From Billgrantia desiderata (GTDB taxonomy: Bacteria; Pseudomonadota; Gammaproteobacteria; Pseudomonadales; Halomonadaceae), in contig JAAQTN010000001.1 of assembly GCA_011742915.1 (NCBI GenBank), forward strand, positions 124,001 to 188,000: a stretch of DNA of 64,000 bases. The letters run 5' to 3'. The position numbers and the translations under genes were made by a program. The notes below the pieces were generated by a model. That model was given only the letters and a program-made list of their open reading frames with translations. It made no database searches and was not told the DNA's origin. Shown piece after piece: positions 29,091 through 38,627 of the stretch; position 1 is the first letter of the stretch, and each line of letters opens with the position of its first letter.

Positions 29091-30797
29091 ATGATGCTCG
29101 ACAACCCCGCCGCCAAGTACCGCCCCTTCGTCGCCGTCGATCTGCCCGATCGTCAGTGGCCGAACCGACGCATCGAAACGCCGCCGCTGTGGTGCAGCGT
29201 CGATCTGCGCGATGGCAACCAGGCGTTGATCGATCCCATGGATCAGGAGCGCAAGCAGCGTTTCTTCGACCTGCTGGTGAGGATCGGCTTCAAGGAGATC
29301 GAGGTGGGCTTCCCCTCGGCCTCGCAGACCGACTTCGACTTCGTGCGCTCGCTGATCGAGAACGGCCGGGTACCGGATGACGTCACCATCCAGGTGCTGA
29401 CCCAGGCGCGTCCGCACCTGATCGAGCGTACCTTCGAGTCGCTCAAGGGCGCCAAGAACGCCATCGTGCACGTCTACAACGCCACCGACCCGGTATTCCG
29501 CCGCGTGGTGTTCAACGTCAGCAAGGAGGAGTGCATCGGCATCGCGGTGGACGCCACCACCCAGATTCGCGAACTGATGGCGGCGGCGCCGGAAACCAAC
29601 TGGACCTTCCAGTACTCGCCTGAGCTGTTCACCACCACCGAGATGGACTTCGCCAAGGAGGTGGTCGAGGCGGTGATGGAGGCCTACGGCGCCACGGCCG
29701 AGAAGCCGATGATCGTCAACCTGCCGGCCACGGTGGAGGCGGCCACGCCCAACAACTATGCCGATCAGGTCGAGTGGTTCTGTCGCAACGTCAAGAACCG
29801 CGATCACCTGATCGTCAGCGTGCATCCGCACAATGACCGCGGCACCGGCGTGGCGGCGGCGGAGCTCACCGTAATGGCCGGCGCCGACCGTGTCGAGGGC
29901 ACGCTGTTCGGCAACGGCGAGCGTACCGGCAACGTCGATATCGTCACCCTGGCCATGAACCTCTATACCCAGGGCGTGCACCCGGGGCTCGATTTCTCCA
30001 ACATCACGCCGATCATGCGTGAGGTGGAGTACTGCAACCAGCTGCCGGTGCATCCGCGCCACCCCTACGTGGGCGACCTGGTGTTCACCGCTTTCTCCGG
30101 CTCCCACCAGGATGCGATCAAGAAAGGCATGGCCGAGCGCCGCGCCAATCCGGAGGCCATGTGGGAGGTGCCCTACCTGCCTATCGACCCGCTGGACGTG
30201 GGGCGCAGCTACGAGGCGGTGATTCGCGTCAACAGTCAGTCGGGCAAGGGCGGAGTCTCCTACCTGCTCGAGCAGGAGCACGGTATCGAGCTGCCGCGCC
30301 GGCTCTCCATCGAATTCAGCCAGGTGGTGCAGGAAGTGGCCGACCGTACCGGCAAGGAGATCACCTCGCAGATGATCTACCAGGCCTTCGCCGACGAGTA
30401 CCTGGAGCGCACCTCACCCTATGCGCTGGTCAACCATCGCCTCGCTTCCGAAGCCGATAGCCCCCGGGTCAAGCTCGAGGCCAACATCGACGAGCACGGC
30501 GGGCGGCGCGCCATCGGCGGCGAGGGCAACGGTCCGCTGGCGGCCTTCATCAAGGCCCTGGCAGCGGCCGGCCATGACGTGGAGATCATCGATTACCACG
30601 AGCACTCCCGCGGCCAGGGATCCGACGCCGAGGCGATCGCCTACGTGGAGGTACGCATCGACGGCAAGGCGGTGTTCGGTGTGGGCACCGACGAGAGCAT
30701 CACCAGCGCCTCGATGAAGGCGGTGATGAGCGCCATCAACCGCCACGTCTCCACCCAGCCGGCGGCGGCCAACGTGACGGCAGCTTCGCTGGCTTAA
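29091..30797 (+). CDS. leuA: 2-isopropylmalate synthase
   Basis: Condenses acetyl-CoA with 2-oxoisovalerate in the first committed step of leucine synthesis. At 568 residues this is the longer type found in yeast, actinobacteria and pseudomonads, not the 523-residue E. coli type. The HMGL-like barrel has LRDGNQ at 39-44 and the metal ligands HPHND at 245-249; the C-terminal third is the regulatory domain for leucine feedback. ATGATG at 29091 offers two adjacent starts behind AGGGAGA. The Leu-rich leader and terminator upstream imply attenuation. No leuBCD are nearby. Confidence 0.95.
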   Translation: MMLDNPAAKYRPFVAVDLPDRQWPNRRIETPPLWCSVDLRDGNQALIDPMDQERKQRFFDLLVRIGFKEIEVGFPSASQTDFDFVRSLIENGRVPDDVTIQVLTQARPHLIERTFESLKGAKNAIVHVYNATDPVFRRVVFNVSKEECIGIAVDATTQIRELMAAAPETNWTFQYSPELFTTTEMDFAKEVVEAVMEAYGATAEKPMIVNLPATVEAATPNNYADQVEWFCRNVKNRDHLIVSVHPHNDRGTGVAAAELTVMAGADRVEGTLFGNGERTGNVDIVTLAMNLYTQGVHPGLDFSNITPIMREVEYCNQLPVHPRHPYVGDLVFTAFSGSHQDAIKKGMAERRANPEAMWEVPYLPIDPLDVGRSYEAVIRVNSQSGKGGVSYLLEQEHGIELPRRLSIEFSQVVQEVADRTGKEITSQMIYQAFADEYLERTSPYALVNHRLASEADSPRVKLEANIDEHGGRRAIGGEGNGPLAAFIKALAAAGHDVEIIDYHEHSRGQGSDAEAIAYVEVRIDGKAVFGVGTDESITSASMKAVMSAINRHVSTQPAAANVTAASLA

Positions 30798-30842
30798 CAG
30801 CGCCCTTAGGCAACGAATGCCAAGTGCCTGGGAAGCAACCGG

Positions 30843-30880
30843 AGCCCCCGTCGACATTGCTTCGGCGAGGGGCTTCTTGT
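30843..30880 (+). terminator. terminator of leuA
   Basis: AGCCCC (30843-30848) pairs with GGGGCT (30869-30874), with some further pairing inside, and is followed by TCTTGTTG. It is 45 bases after the leuA stop. Confidence 0.55.
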
Positions 30881-30910
30881 TGACGCCTGGCAGGGAGCAG
30901 AATGCATCAC

Positions 30911-30945
30911 GCTAGGCGCTAGGCGCTAGGCGCTAGGCGCTAGGC
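30911..30945. repeat. heptanucleotide repeat (GCTAGGC)x5
   Basis: Five perfect tandem copies of GCTAGGC cover the 3' end of the allophanate hydrolase gene, whose TAG stop (30926-30928 on the minus strand) comes from the CTAG inside a unit. The last residues of the protein are therefore repeat-encoded. Because 7 is not a multiple of 3, a TAG falls in frame within three units whatever the entry phase. Confidence 0.95.
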
Positions 30946-32752
30946 TGCTGGCCAGCCAGGCCTTCCAGCCCCCGAATTGGGTGACGTCTCGGGCTTCACC
31001 ACTCTCATGCAGGGCCCCGGCGCTGCAGATGAAACCACTCTTCCACTCGCCGCTGGCGAGTTCCACCTGACCCAGCCCGAGTGGCGCGGGAATCCCGGCC
31101 AGGAAACTCCCCACGCTCTCGATCGGCAGGCGCCACACTTCCACCTCGATGGCGGCGCCGCTGTCGGCATCGCGGGTCATGGCCGGGCGTGCCGGCGGCC
31201 CTCCGGCCAGCGCGTAGAGGCGGTAGCGCGGGGCGCTGGTGGTTGCCTCGACCAGCACGCCGCCGCGCTCGGTGAGCTGATGATTGAGCGGCAGGCCGTC
31301 GAGGTGTGCGCCACACACCACCAGCTCCAGAGTGCCGTTCCGGGCTGGGGGAAGGGGCGGCAGCGCCGGGCGTGGAAGACCGGTGGCGCCCAGCGGCAGG
31401 TCGAGTCGCTGCTCCAGGGCGCGACCCAGGCTGAGCAGGTCGAGGTCGGCGTAGGTTGGGCCGAACAGCGTCACCCCCACCGGCAGGCCACTGTCGGCAA
31501 AGCCGACCGGTACTGCCAGCGCGCTGTAGTCAAGCAGATTCATGAAGTTGGTCCAGGTGCCCAGCCGCGAGTTGACACTGATGGGATCGGCGGCCACCTC
31601 GGCCTTGCTGGGGTGGGTCACGGTGGTAGGTGAAAGCATCACATCCACCTTGGCGATCAGCGCATCGGCCTGGCGCTGATACTCGGCCAACTGATAGCGG
31701 GCGTCGAAGGCGTCCACGGCCAGCGGCGTGGCGCCGCCCAGGGTGATCTCACGGGTCACCGGGTGCACCGCCTGTGGGTCGCGCTCGAGCAGGTCACGGA
31801 TGGCGTGGTAGCGCTCGGCCACCCAGGGCCCTTCGTAGAGCAGGCGAGCGGCGGCCAGCAACGGGCTGCAGTCGAGTTCGACCTTCTCGCCGCCCAGCGC
31901 CTCCAGTTGGGCGATGGCGGTATGCATGGCGGCGCTGTAGGTGGCATCGGTCTGCCACTGGTTCTCCTGTGGCACGCCGAAGCGGAAGCGCGCCGGGGCC
32001 TCGCCGTAGGCCTTGCCGTGGACCGCGAAGTCGTGGCGCCGCGACCAGGCGCAGTGCGGGTCGAAGGCCGCGGCGATCTCGAGCACCGCTGCGGCGTCAT
32101 CGGCAGTGAGGGTGAACAGGCTGATGGTGTCGAGGGTGGCACAGGCCGGCACCACGCCGCGGGTGCTGAGCAGTCCGAGACTCGGCTTGACGCCGAACAG
32201 GTTGTGGAAGCAGGCCGGCACCCGGCCGGAGCCGGCGGTGTCGGTGCCCAGGGCGAAGCTCACCTGGCCGGCGGCGGTGGTCACCGCCGAGCCGCTGCTG
32301 GAGCCGCCGGGGATATAGGCGGCGTCGAAGGCGTTGGCCGGCACCCCGTACGCCGCCGGGGCACGCTCGCCGACCAGCCCGGTAGCGAACTGGTCGAGAT
32401 TGGTCTTGCCCAGCGGCAGGGCGCCGGCGTCGATCAGCCGCTGGACAACGAAGGCGCTCTCCTCGGGGGTATAGGTGAAAGCGGGGCAGCCGGCGCTGGT
32501 CGGTACCCCGGCCAGGTCGATATTGTCCTTGATGGCGAAGGGGATGCCGAACAGCGGCAGGCTGTCAGGGGATTCCCCCGCGAGGCGCGCCAGATAAGGT
32601 TCGAGCTGATCGCGATCGAGGCGGGTGATCCAGGCGGGATCATGGCCGCGTGCATCGGCGTCGCCGAGCAGCTGTTCGACCAGCGCACGGGGTGTCAGCT
32701 CGCCCTGGCGATAGGCGGCATGCAGGCTGGCAATGGTGAGTGGTGTGGTCAT
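30926..32752 (-). CDS. atzF: allophanate hydrolase (AtzF type)
   Basis: Hydrolyses allophanate to two ammonia and CO2, the last step of the guanidine/urea carboxylase route. It has 608 residues. The amidase-signature half has the triad K75 (FAIKDN), S151 (start of SSSGS) and S175 (DTAGSGR), with the 24-residue Ser-Ser spacing seen in AtzF and related amidases. The C-terminal roughly 150 residues form the separate AtzF C-domain. ATG 32752 overlaps the carboxylase stop (ATGA); the longer frame upstream was rejected. The last codons lie in the heptanucleotide repeat. Confidence 0.95.
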   Translation of the reverse strand: MTTPLTIASLHAAYRQGELTPRALVEQLLGDADARGHDPAWITRLDRDQLEPYLARLAGESPDSLPLFGIPFAIKDNIDLAGVPTSAGCPAFTYTPEESAFVVQRLIDAGALPLGKTNLDQFATGLVGERAPAAYGVPANAFDAAYIPGGSSSGSAVTTAAGQVSFALGTDTAGSGRVPACFHNLFGVKPSLGLLSTRGVVPACATLDTISLFTLTADDAAAVLEIAAAFDPHCAWSRRHDFAVHGKAYGEAPARFRFGVPQENQWQTDATYSAAMHTAIAQLEALGGEKVELDCSPLLAAARLLYEGPWVAERYHAIRDLLERDPQAVHPVTREITLGGATPLAVDAFDARYQLAEYQRQADALIAKVDVMLSPTTVTHPSKAEVAADPISVNSRLGTWTNFMNLLDYSALAVPVGFADSGLPVGVTLFGPTYADLDLLSLGRALEQRLDLPLGATGLPRPALPPLPPARNGTLELVVCGAHLDGLPLNHQLTERGGVLVEATTSAPRYRLYALAGGPPARPAMTRDADSGAAIEVEVWRLPIESVGSFLAGIPAPLGLGQVELASGEWKSGFICSAGALHESGEARDVTQFGGWKAWLASSLAPSA

Positions 32753-35700
32753 GCCGTCTTCTCCTCTGCGGGTTGCAGAATCACGATGGGCTGGCCCGGG
32801 GCTACCGAGGCGCCCACCTTCAAGGGCAGGCGCGTCACGCGCCCGCCCTCGGCGGCGGTGATCTCGACTTCCATCTTCATCGACTCCACCAGGGCCACCG
32901 CCTGGCCAGCAACCACCGAGTCGCCCTCGGCGACCAGCAGCTTCCACAGGCTGCCGGTCACCGGGCTGTCGACGCCCAGCTCATGGTCGGCGAGTTCGGC
33001 GGCGTCGGCCGCCTGCGGCGCCTGGTCCTCGAAGGTGAACTGGCCGTTGGCCCGCCACTCGGCCATCTCCGCCTGGAAGGCGGTTTCGCGCCGCTCACGG
33101 AAGCGGGCGATGGCTGCCGCTTGGCGCTCCAGCTCGGCCTGGTAGTCGGCGAGCTTGAAGCGGGTGGTCTCGACCTGGAGTGGATAGCGGCCGTGAGGGA
33201 AATCGCGTCGGATCTTGGCGAGTTCCTCGTGGCTGACCTCGAAGAAGCTCAGCTGGTCGAAGAAGCGTAGCAGCCAGGGCTGGGCGAAATGCTCGGTGAC
33301 CCGGTAGCGGTTCCACATCTGCAGGGTGCGGCCGACGAACTGGTAGCCGCCGGGCCCCTCCATGCCATAGACGCAGAGGTAGGCGCCACCGATGCCCACC
33401 GAGTTCTCCGCGGTCCAGGTGCGCGCCGGGTTGTACTTGGTGGTGACCAGGCGCTGGCGCGGGTCCAGCGGGGTGGCTACCGGCGCCCCCAGATAGACGT
33501 CGCCCAGCCCCATCACCAGGTAGCGGGCATCGAAGACGATATCGCGCACCTCGCGCTGGTGCTCGAGGCCGTTGATGCGGCGGATGAAGTCCAGGTTACT
33601 GGGGCACCAGGGGGCGTTCGGGCGCACCGAGCGCTGGTACTTGTCGATGGCCTCATGGCAGGCCGGATCGTCCCAGGAGAGCGGTAGGTGCACGACCCGC
33701 GACTCGACCTCCAGGGTCTCGACGTCGCGCAGCTCGCGCTCGGCCTGGGTCAGGTGGGCGAGCAGGTCGTCGAGGGCCAGCTCGCGTGGCTCGTAGTGCA
33801 CCTGCAGCGAGCGGATGCCTGGCGTGAGCTCGCGCAGCCCTGGCAGCGGGTGCTCGCCGAGCCACAGCATCCAGGCATGGACCCGAAAGCGCAGCGCGAT
33901 ATCCAGCTCCATGGCGCCGAACTCGATCAGCAGGAAGTCGTCCCCGGCGCGGCGATAAAGTATCCGCTCGCCGGCCTCTGCGGCGGGCACGTCGCGCAGC
34001 AGCGGGGTGTCGCGCTGCTCGGCAAGAGCAGCAGCCGGTTGCGCGATCAGGTTGTCGAGCTGGGCCAGCTGGCGCGCCTCGAGCTGACGCGCGGTGGCCA
34101 GGCTGACCGGCACGAAGCGCACTTTGTCGCCCGCGGCCAGCTGGCCGAGTTTCCAGCGCTCGGCACGCACCACCGTGGCCGGACAGACGAAGCCGCCCAG
34201 CGACGGGCCGTCCGGGCCGAGGATCACCGGCATATCGCCGGTGAAATCGATGGTGCCGAAGGCGTAGGCGTTGTCGTGAATATTGGAGGGGTGCAGCCCC
34301 GCTTCGCCGCCGTCGGCCCGGGCCCATTCGGGACGTGGACCAATCAGCCGCACCCCGGTGCGGCTGGAGTTGTAGTGGACTTCCCAGTGGTGCTCAAAGA
34401 ACGCATCGATATCACCCTCGGTAAAGAAGTCCGGGGCGCCGTGGGGGCCGTAGAGCACCGCAATCTGCCAGGTCTGGCCCTCTTCGCCGATGGCCGGTAT
34501 CAGGCGACTATCGAGCCGACGGTGCTCGATGGCGACTTGCTCGGGCAGGTCGAGCATATCGCCGCTGCGCAGGGCGCGACCGCCGTGGCCGCCGAACTGC
34601 CCGAGGGTGAAAGTGCTGCGCGACCCCAGGTAGAGCGGGCAGTCGATGCCGCCGCGTACCAGCAGGTAGGCGCGGGCGCCGGCACTGGCCTTGCCCAGCT
34701 TGAGGGTGGCACCGGCGGGGATATCGAGCACCTGCCAGAAATCCACCGGCTCACCGTCGAGAGTGGCGGGCAGCGCCGCGCCGGCGAGTACCACCTGGGT
34801 AGCGCGATGGAAGCGCAGGGTGGGTCCGGTAAGGGTGATCTCCAGGCCGGCGGCCTCGGCGGGGTTGTCGAGCAGGCGGTTGCCGAGCCGGAATGACCAG
34901 TCGTCGAAGGGCCCCGACGGCGGCACGCCCACGTCCCAGTGGCCCTGGCGACCCGGATGATCCTGAATCGTGGTCATGGTGCCTGGAGCCAGCACCTCGA
35001 CCACCGGCGGTGCCCAGTCGAGATCGGCCAGCCAGCGGGTGTGGATCTCGGCGCCCTGGAAGCGCGGGTCGCGCAGCACATGAGAGAGCCAGCGACGGTT
35101 GGTGGCGATACCGTAGACGCTGGCGGCATCCAGCGCCTTGGCCAACCGTGCGCAGGCCGTCGCCCGGTCTTCGGCGTGAACGATGACCTTGGCCAGCATT
35201 GGGTCGAACAGCGCCGAGATCTCGAGGCCCGCCTCGATGGCGGCGTCGACGCGCAGGCCCTCTCCACGGGGGAAGCTGACCTCGGTGAGCAGGCCGGCGC
35301 TGGGGCGGAAATCGTGCAGCGGGTCCTCGGCGTAGAGCCGCGCCTGCACGGCGTGACCGCGGGGTGCCAGGTCGCGGCTCAGCGCCAGCAGGTTGGGCAG
35401 CTCGCCGGCGCCGAGTCGCACCATCCACTCGACGATATCCACGCCCCACACCTCCTCGGTGACGCCGTGCTCGACCTGCAGCCGGGTGTTGACCTCGAGG
35501 AAATAGAAGGTCTGGCGCTGGGCGTCGTAGATGAACTCCACGGTGCCGGCGCTGCGGTAGGCCACCGCCTTGCCGAGGCGAACGGCGGTGGCGTGCAGTG
35601 CCTGGCGCACGCTGTCGGGCAGGTCGGGGGCGGGGCACTCCTCGAGCACCTTTTGGTGGCGACGCTGGGTCGAGCAGTCGCGCTCGCCAAGCGCCACCAC

Positions 35701-36357
35701 CCGGCCCTGGCCGTCGCCGAACAGCTGTACCTCCAGATGGCGGGCGCGGGGGATATAGGCCTCGACGAAGACACCGCCATCACCGAAGTTACGCTCGCCG
35801 AGGCCGCGCACCGAATCGAAGGCGCGGGCCATCTCGGCGGCATCCTGGCACACCTGCATGCCGATCCCGCCGCCGCCGGCGGTGGACTTGAGCATCACCG
35901 GGTAACCGATGCGCTGGGCCTCGGCGAGGGCCGCTTCGGCGTCGTCGAGCAGCCCGGAGCCGGGCACCAGCGGCACCTCGGCGCGCTCGGCGAGCAGCCG
36001 CGCCTCATGCTTGAGGCCGAAGCCGCGGATCTGTTCGGCGGTTGGCCCGAGGAATACCAGCCCGGCGGCCTCGCAGGCGTCGATGAAGCGAGTGTTCTCG
36101 GAGAGGAAGCCGTAGCCGGGGTGCACCGCCTGGGCGCCGCTGTCGCGGGCGATGGCGATCAGCTTGTCGATATCCAGGTAGGTGTCGGCGGCCGCGCCGT
36201 CGCCCAGTGAGTAGGCCTCATCGGCCTGGTAGACATAGGGCGCGTCGCGATCGGCTTCGGCGTATACCACCACCGAGCCGACGCCGAGCCGCTTTAGGGT
36301 GCGCAGGATGCGGGCGGCGATGGCGCCGCGATTGGCAATCAGAACCTTGCTAAACAT
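32749..36357 (-). CDS. biotin-dependent urea/guanidine carboxylase
   Basis: A 1202-residue multidomain enzyme. In order: biotin carboxylase with ATP-grasp (MFSKVLIANRGAIAARILRT at the start, STAGGGGIGMQ), a KipA/AHS2-like carboxyltransferase domain (about 460-770), a KipI/AHS1-like domain (about 780-990), and a C-terminal biotinyl domain with the biotin lysine K1161 in ESMKM. This is the layout of urea carboxylase. The riboswitch upstream is specific for guanidine, and enzymes in such operons are known to carboxylate guanidine, so guanidine is the likely substrate. I could not check specificity residues. Two small hairpins precede it. Confidence 0.95.
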   Translation of the reverse strand: MFSKVLIANRGAIAARILRTLKRLGVGSVVVYAEADRDAPYVYQADEAYSLGDGAAADTYLDIDKLIAIARDSGAQAVHPGYGFLSENTRFIDACEAAGLVFLGPTAEQIRGFGLKHEARLLAERAEVPLVPGSGLLDDAEAALAEAQRIGYPVMLKSTAGGGGIGMQVCQDAAEMARAFDSVRGLGERNFGDGGVFVEAYIPRARHLEVQLFGDGQGRVVALGERDCSTQRRHQKVLEECPAPDLPDSVRQALHATAVRLGKAVAYRSAGTVEFIYDAQRQTFYFLEVNTRLQVEHGVTEEVWGVDIVEWMVRLGAGELPNLLALSRDLAPRGHAVQARLYAEDPLHDFRPSAGLLTEVSFPRGEGLRVDAAIEAGLEISALFDPMLAKVIVHAEDRATACARLAKALDAASVYGIATNRRWLSHVLRDPRFQGAEIHTRWLADLDWAPPVVEVLAPGTMTTIQDHPGRQGHWDVGVPPSGPFDDWSFRLGNRLLDNPAEAAGLEITLTGPTLRFHRATQVVLAGAALPATLDGEPVDFWQVLDIPAGATLKLGKASAGARAYLLVRGGIDCPLYLGSRSTFTLGQFGGHGGRALRSGDMLDLPEQVAIEHRRLDSRLIPAIGEEGQTWQIAVLYGPHGAPDFFTEGDIDAFFEHHWEVHYNSSRTGVRLIGPRPEWARADGGEAGLHPSNIHDNAYAFGTIDFTGDMPVILGPDGPSLGGFVCPATVVRAERWKLGQLAAGDKVRFVPVSLATARQLEARQLAQLDNLIAQPAAALAEQRDTPLLRDVPAAEAGERILYRRAGDDFLLIEFGAMELDIALRFRVHAWMLWLGEHPLPGLRELTPGIRSLQVHYEPRELALDDLLAHLTQAERELRDVETLEVESRVVHLPLSWDDPACHEAIDKYQRSVRPNAPWCPSNLDFIRRINGLEHQREVRDIVFDARYLVMGLGDVYLGAPVATPLDPRQRLVTTKYNPARTWTAENSVGIGGAYLCVYGMEGPGGYQFVGRTLQMWNRYRVTEHFAQPWLLRFFDQLSFFEVSHEELAKIRRDFPHGRYPLQVETTRFKLADYQAELERQAAAIARFRERRETAFQAEMAEWRANGQFTFEDQAPQAADAAELADHELGVDSPVTGSLWKLLVAEGDSVVAGQAVALVESMKMEVEITAAEGGRVTRLPLKVGASVAPGQPIVILQPAEEKTA

Positions 36358-36378
36358 ATTGCCTTGTCCATCAACGGT

Positions 36379-36425
36379 GCGGGTCGTCCCGCGTCCGAGA
36401 AAATAGCCGCCGGGGTCGTCCCCGG
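36379..36425 (-). other. two intercistronic hairpins before the carboxylase gene
   Basis: GCGGG-TCGT-CCCGC (36379-36392) and CCGGGG-TCGT-CCCCGG (36410-36425) lie in the 87-base gap between the first deiminase gene and the carboxylase gene. On the minus strand the larger hairpin is followed by CGGCTATTTTCT. They could be a weak internal terminator or protect mRNA ends, allowing unequal expression within the operon. Confidence 0.4.
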
Positions 36426-36444
36426 GGTCAACGCCAGCAGGTGA

Positions 36445-37083
36445 CTAGTCCCACACCAGCAGCTCGACGGGAGTCGGGTTGTAGCCGTTGCAGGGATTGT
36501 TGAGCTGCGGGCAGTTGGAGAGCAGCACGATCACGTCCATCTCGGCGACCATCTCCACGTACTTGCCGGGGGCCGAGATACCGTCCTCGAAGGTCAGCCC
36601 GCCCTCGGCGGTTACCGGTACGTTCATGAAGAAGTTGATGTTGTGGGTGATGTCGCGCTTGGTCAGGCCATACTCCGGATAGTCGGCGATGGCTTGCATC
36701 CAGTTGTCGCGGCAGGAGTGCATATGCCGCTTCTCGAGGTCGTAGCGCACGGTATTGCTCTCGCTGGCGCAGGCGCCGCCCAGGGTGTCGTGGCGGCCGC
36801 AGGTATCGGCGGTGATGGTCAGCATGGTGCGGCCTTCACTGGAGATCAGCCGGGTGCCCGCCGTTAGGTAAACCGCCCCCTGTTCGCGCAGGGTGTCCAT
36901 GGCGCTGTAGCGCTCGCTGGTGTCGTGGGCGTTGTAGAACAGGGTATCGGCGGCCTGGTTGCCCTCCAGGTCGAGGATGCGCAGGGTCTGGCCGGCCTTA
37001 ATGGTGCCGATGTAGTGATCGCCGGCGTCCACCGTGATGCGACTCACGGCGTTGTCGGGGCGCAGGGTGCTTTCGATGATCAT
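36445..37083 (-). CDS. carboxyguanidine deiminase subunit (urea carboxylase-associated protein 1, DUF1989)
   Basis: A 212-residue DUF1989 protein. Conserved-looking blocks include [17 protein letters not shown] and [12 protein letters not shown], with His and Cys residues that could bind metal, and [11 protein letters not shown]. The pair of such proteins (UAAP1/UAAP2, also CgiA/CgiB) is known to deiminate carboxyguanidine to allophanate. ATG 37083 was chosen over ATG 37092 because GGAGG abuts the latter but sits nine bases before 37083. It is six genes downstream of the guanidine riboswitch leader, between its partner and the carboxylase. Confidence 0.88.
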   Translation of the reverse strand: MIIESTLRPDNAVSRITVDAGDHYIGTIKAGQTLRILDLEGNQAADTLFYNAHDTSERYSAMDTLREQGAVYLTAGTRLISSEGRTMLTITADTCGRHDTLGGACASESNTVRYDLEKRHMHSCRDNWMQAIADYPEYGLTKRDITHNINFFMNVPVTAEGGLTFEDGISAPGKYVEMVAEMDVIVLLSNCPQLNNPCNGYNPTPVELLVWD

Positions 37084-37098
37084 GCGGTGCATCCTCCC

Positions 37099-37836
37099 TC
37101 AGAGGCCCAGGTGGTAGAGGCGGTTGTTCTCGAAGCCGCGGGCGTTCTCGGGCCGCGAGCGGTAGCAGACGTCGTGCTCGTCCGGCGGCGCTGCGACGCC
37201 CAGGCGGATATCCACGCCGCGGCGTGGGTAGTCGGGGCTGGGGTCGAGCGGATGAGGGCAGGTGTGCAGCAGCACCAGGGTGTCCATCTCGAAGCGCAGC
37301 GTGACGCTGTCGCCGGCCTGGCAGTGGTCGGGCACATAGTGCAGCTGGCCGTCGGCGTTGCTCTCCACCCGCGAGAAGAGGTTGAGGTTGGCGGCGAGAT
37401 CCCGGCGACCCAGCCCATACTTGGCCAGCTCCACCAGAAAGGCGTCGTGGCCGCTGCGGGTCCAGTCGTTGTGGGCCTGCTGGTAGCTCACCGGCTGCCA
37501 GCCCTTGGCGACCAGGTGGTGGCGCATCAGGTTGCCGCCGACGCTGTCGTGCCAGCCCAGGTCGTCGTGGATGATCGAGGCGAAGATGCGCCCCATGTCG
37601 GAGTAGAGGCAGTGGCCCTGGGTCAGTTTGAAGGTGTGCTGGCACTTCAGGGTGTCGGGCAGATTGAGGCGCTCGAGCAGGTTCTCGGGGTTGTAGCAGA
37701 GTAGGCCGACATTGGCGTTGGTCGCGCCGGCGGCAAGCGTCAGGGTGGTGCCACGGCGCAGGCGCAGCGACCAGTGGTGGCCGCCGGGCAGGTGGGTGGT
37801 GTAGAGCGCGTCGCTTGGCTCAGCGGGGCGTGTCAT
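37099..37836 (-). CDS. carboxyguanidine deiminase subunit (urea carboxylase-associated protein 2, DUF1989)
   Basis: A 245-residue DUF1989 protein, longer than its partner and related to it in pattern (LPGGHHWSLRLRRGTTLTL at the start, NANVGLLCYNPENLLERLN, NLNLFSRVESNADGQL later). It is the UAAP2 type and should form the deiminase with the next gene. It starts at ATG 37836, overlapping the end of the ABC ATPase gene as ATGA, and its stop is 15 bases before the partner's start. The tight spacing supports equal synthesis of the two subunits. Confidence 0.88.
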   Translation of the reverse strand: MTRPAEPSDALYTTHLPGGHHWSLRLRRGTTLTLAAGATNANVGLLCYNPENLLERLNLPDTLKCQHTFKLTQGHCLYSDMGRIFASIIHDDLGWHDSVGGNLMRHHLVAKGWQPVSYQQAHNDWTRSGHDAFLVELAKYGLGRRDLAANLNLFSRVESNADGQLHYVPDHCQAGDSVTLRFEMDTLVLLHTCPHPLDPSPDYPRRGVDIRLGVAAPPDEHDVCYRSRPENARGFENNRLYHLGL

Positions 37837-38627
37837 AGCAGCGTCTCCTGGGTTAGGGTCTTAAGGCCGCGCTCGGCGAAGCGGGCCGACAGGTCCGCCG
37901 GCGGCTGGCGCTCGCCGATCGGCAGGTCATAGGTGATGGTGGCGCCGAACGCCTCGGGGGCCTGTGGGTCGTGGCGCAGCTTGTCGAACACCCACAGCCG
38001 GGTGCCCAGCGCGAAGGCTTCCTTGAGGTCGTGGGTGATCATGAAGATGGTCAGCTGCTGCTCCTTCCACAGGGTCAGGATCAGCTCGTGCATGTCCCGG
38101 CGGATGCCCGGGTCGAGGGCGCCGAAGGGCTCATCGAGCAGCAGGATACGCGGACGCATCATCAGTGCCTGGGCGATGGCCAAGCGCTGCTGCATGCCGC
38201 CGGAAAGCTCGTGGGGGTACTTGCCGAGGGCGTTGGCCAGGCCGACTTCTTCGATACGCGCCATGGCCTTGTCCCGCGCCTGGCGACGGGCGGTGCCGAA
38301 ACTCTTGCCCAGCCAGCGCGACTGGCTGAGCTCCTCGGCGATCATCACGTTGCCGAGCACGGTGAGGTGGGGGAACACCGAGTACTTCTGGAACACCACG
38401 CCGCGGTCCGGGCCCGGCTCTTCCGGGATCGGCCGCTGGTCGAGGGTGAGCGATCCGCGGGAGATGCGCTCGGTGCCCAGCAGCATCTTGAGGAAGGTGG
38501 TCTTGCCACAGCCCGAGGCCCCCACCAGGGTAACGAACTCGCCGGCCTCGACGCGGAAGTCGAGGCGCTCGAGCACGACGTGGTCGCCGTAGTGCTTCTC
38601 CAGGCGCTTGGCTTCGAGCAGGCTCAT
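37833..38627 (-). CDS. ABC transporter ATP-binding protein (guanidine operon)
   Basis: A 264-residue cytoplasmic ATPase of the nitrate/sulfonate/taurine importer class. Walker A is GASGCGKTT, the signature is LSGGMQQRLAIAQAL, and Walker B is ILLLDEPFGALD followed by MITHDLKEA. It overlaps both neighbours by four bases (permease stop upstream, UAAP2 start downstream). By context it energises uptake of guanidine or a guanidino compound. Confidence 0.93.
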   Translation of the reverse strand: MSLLEAKRLEKHYGDHVVLERLDFRVEAGEFVTLVGASGCGKTTFLKMLLGTERISRGSLTLDQRPIPEEPGPDRGVVFQKYSVFPHLTVLGNVMIAEELSQSRWLGKSFGTARRQARDKAMARIEEVGLANALGKYPHELSGGMQQRLAIAQALMMRPRILLLDEPFGALDPGIRRDMHELILTLWKEQQLTIFMITHDLKEAFALGTRLWVFDKLRHDPQAPEAFGATITYDLPIGERQPPADLSARFAERGLKTLTQETLL

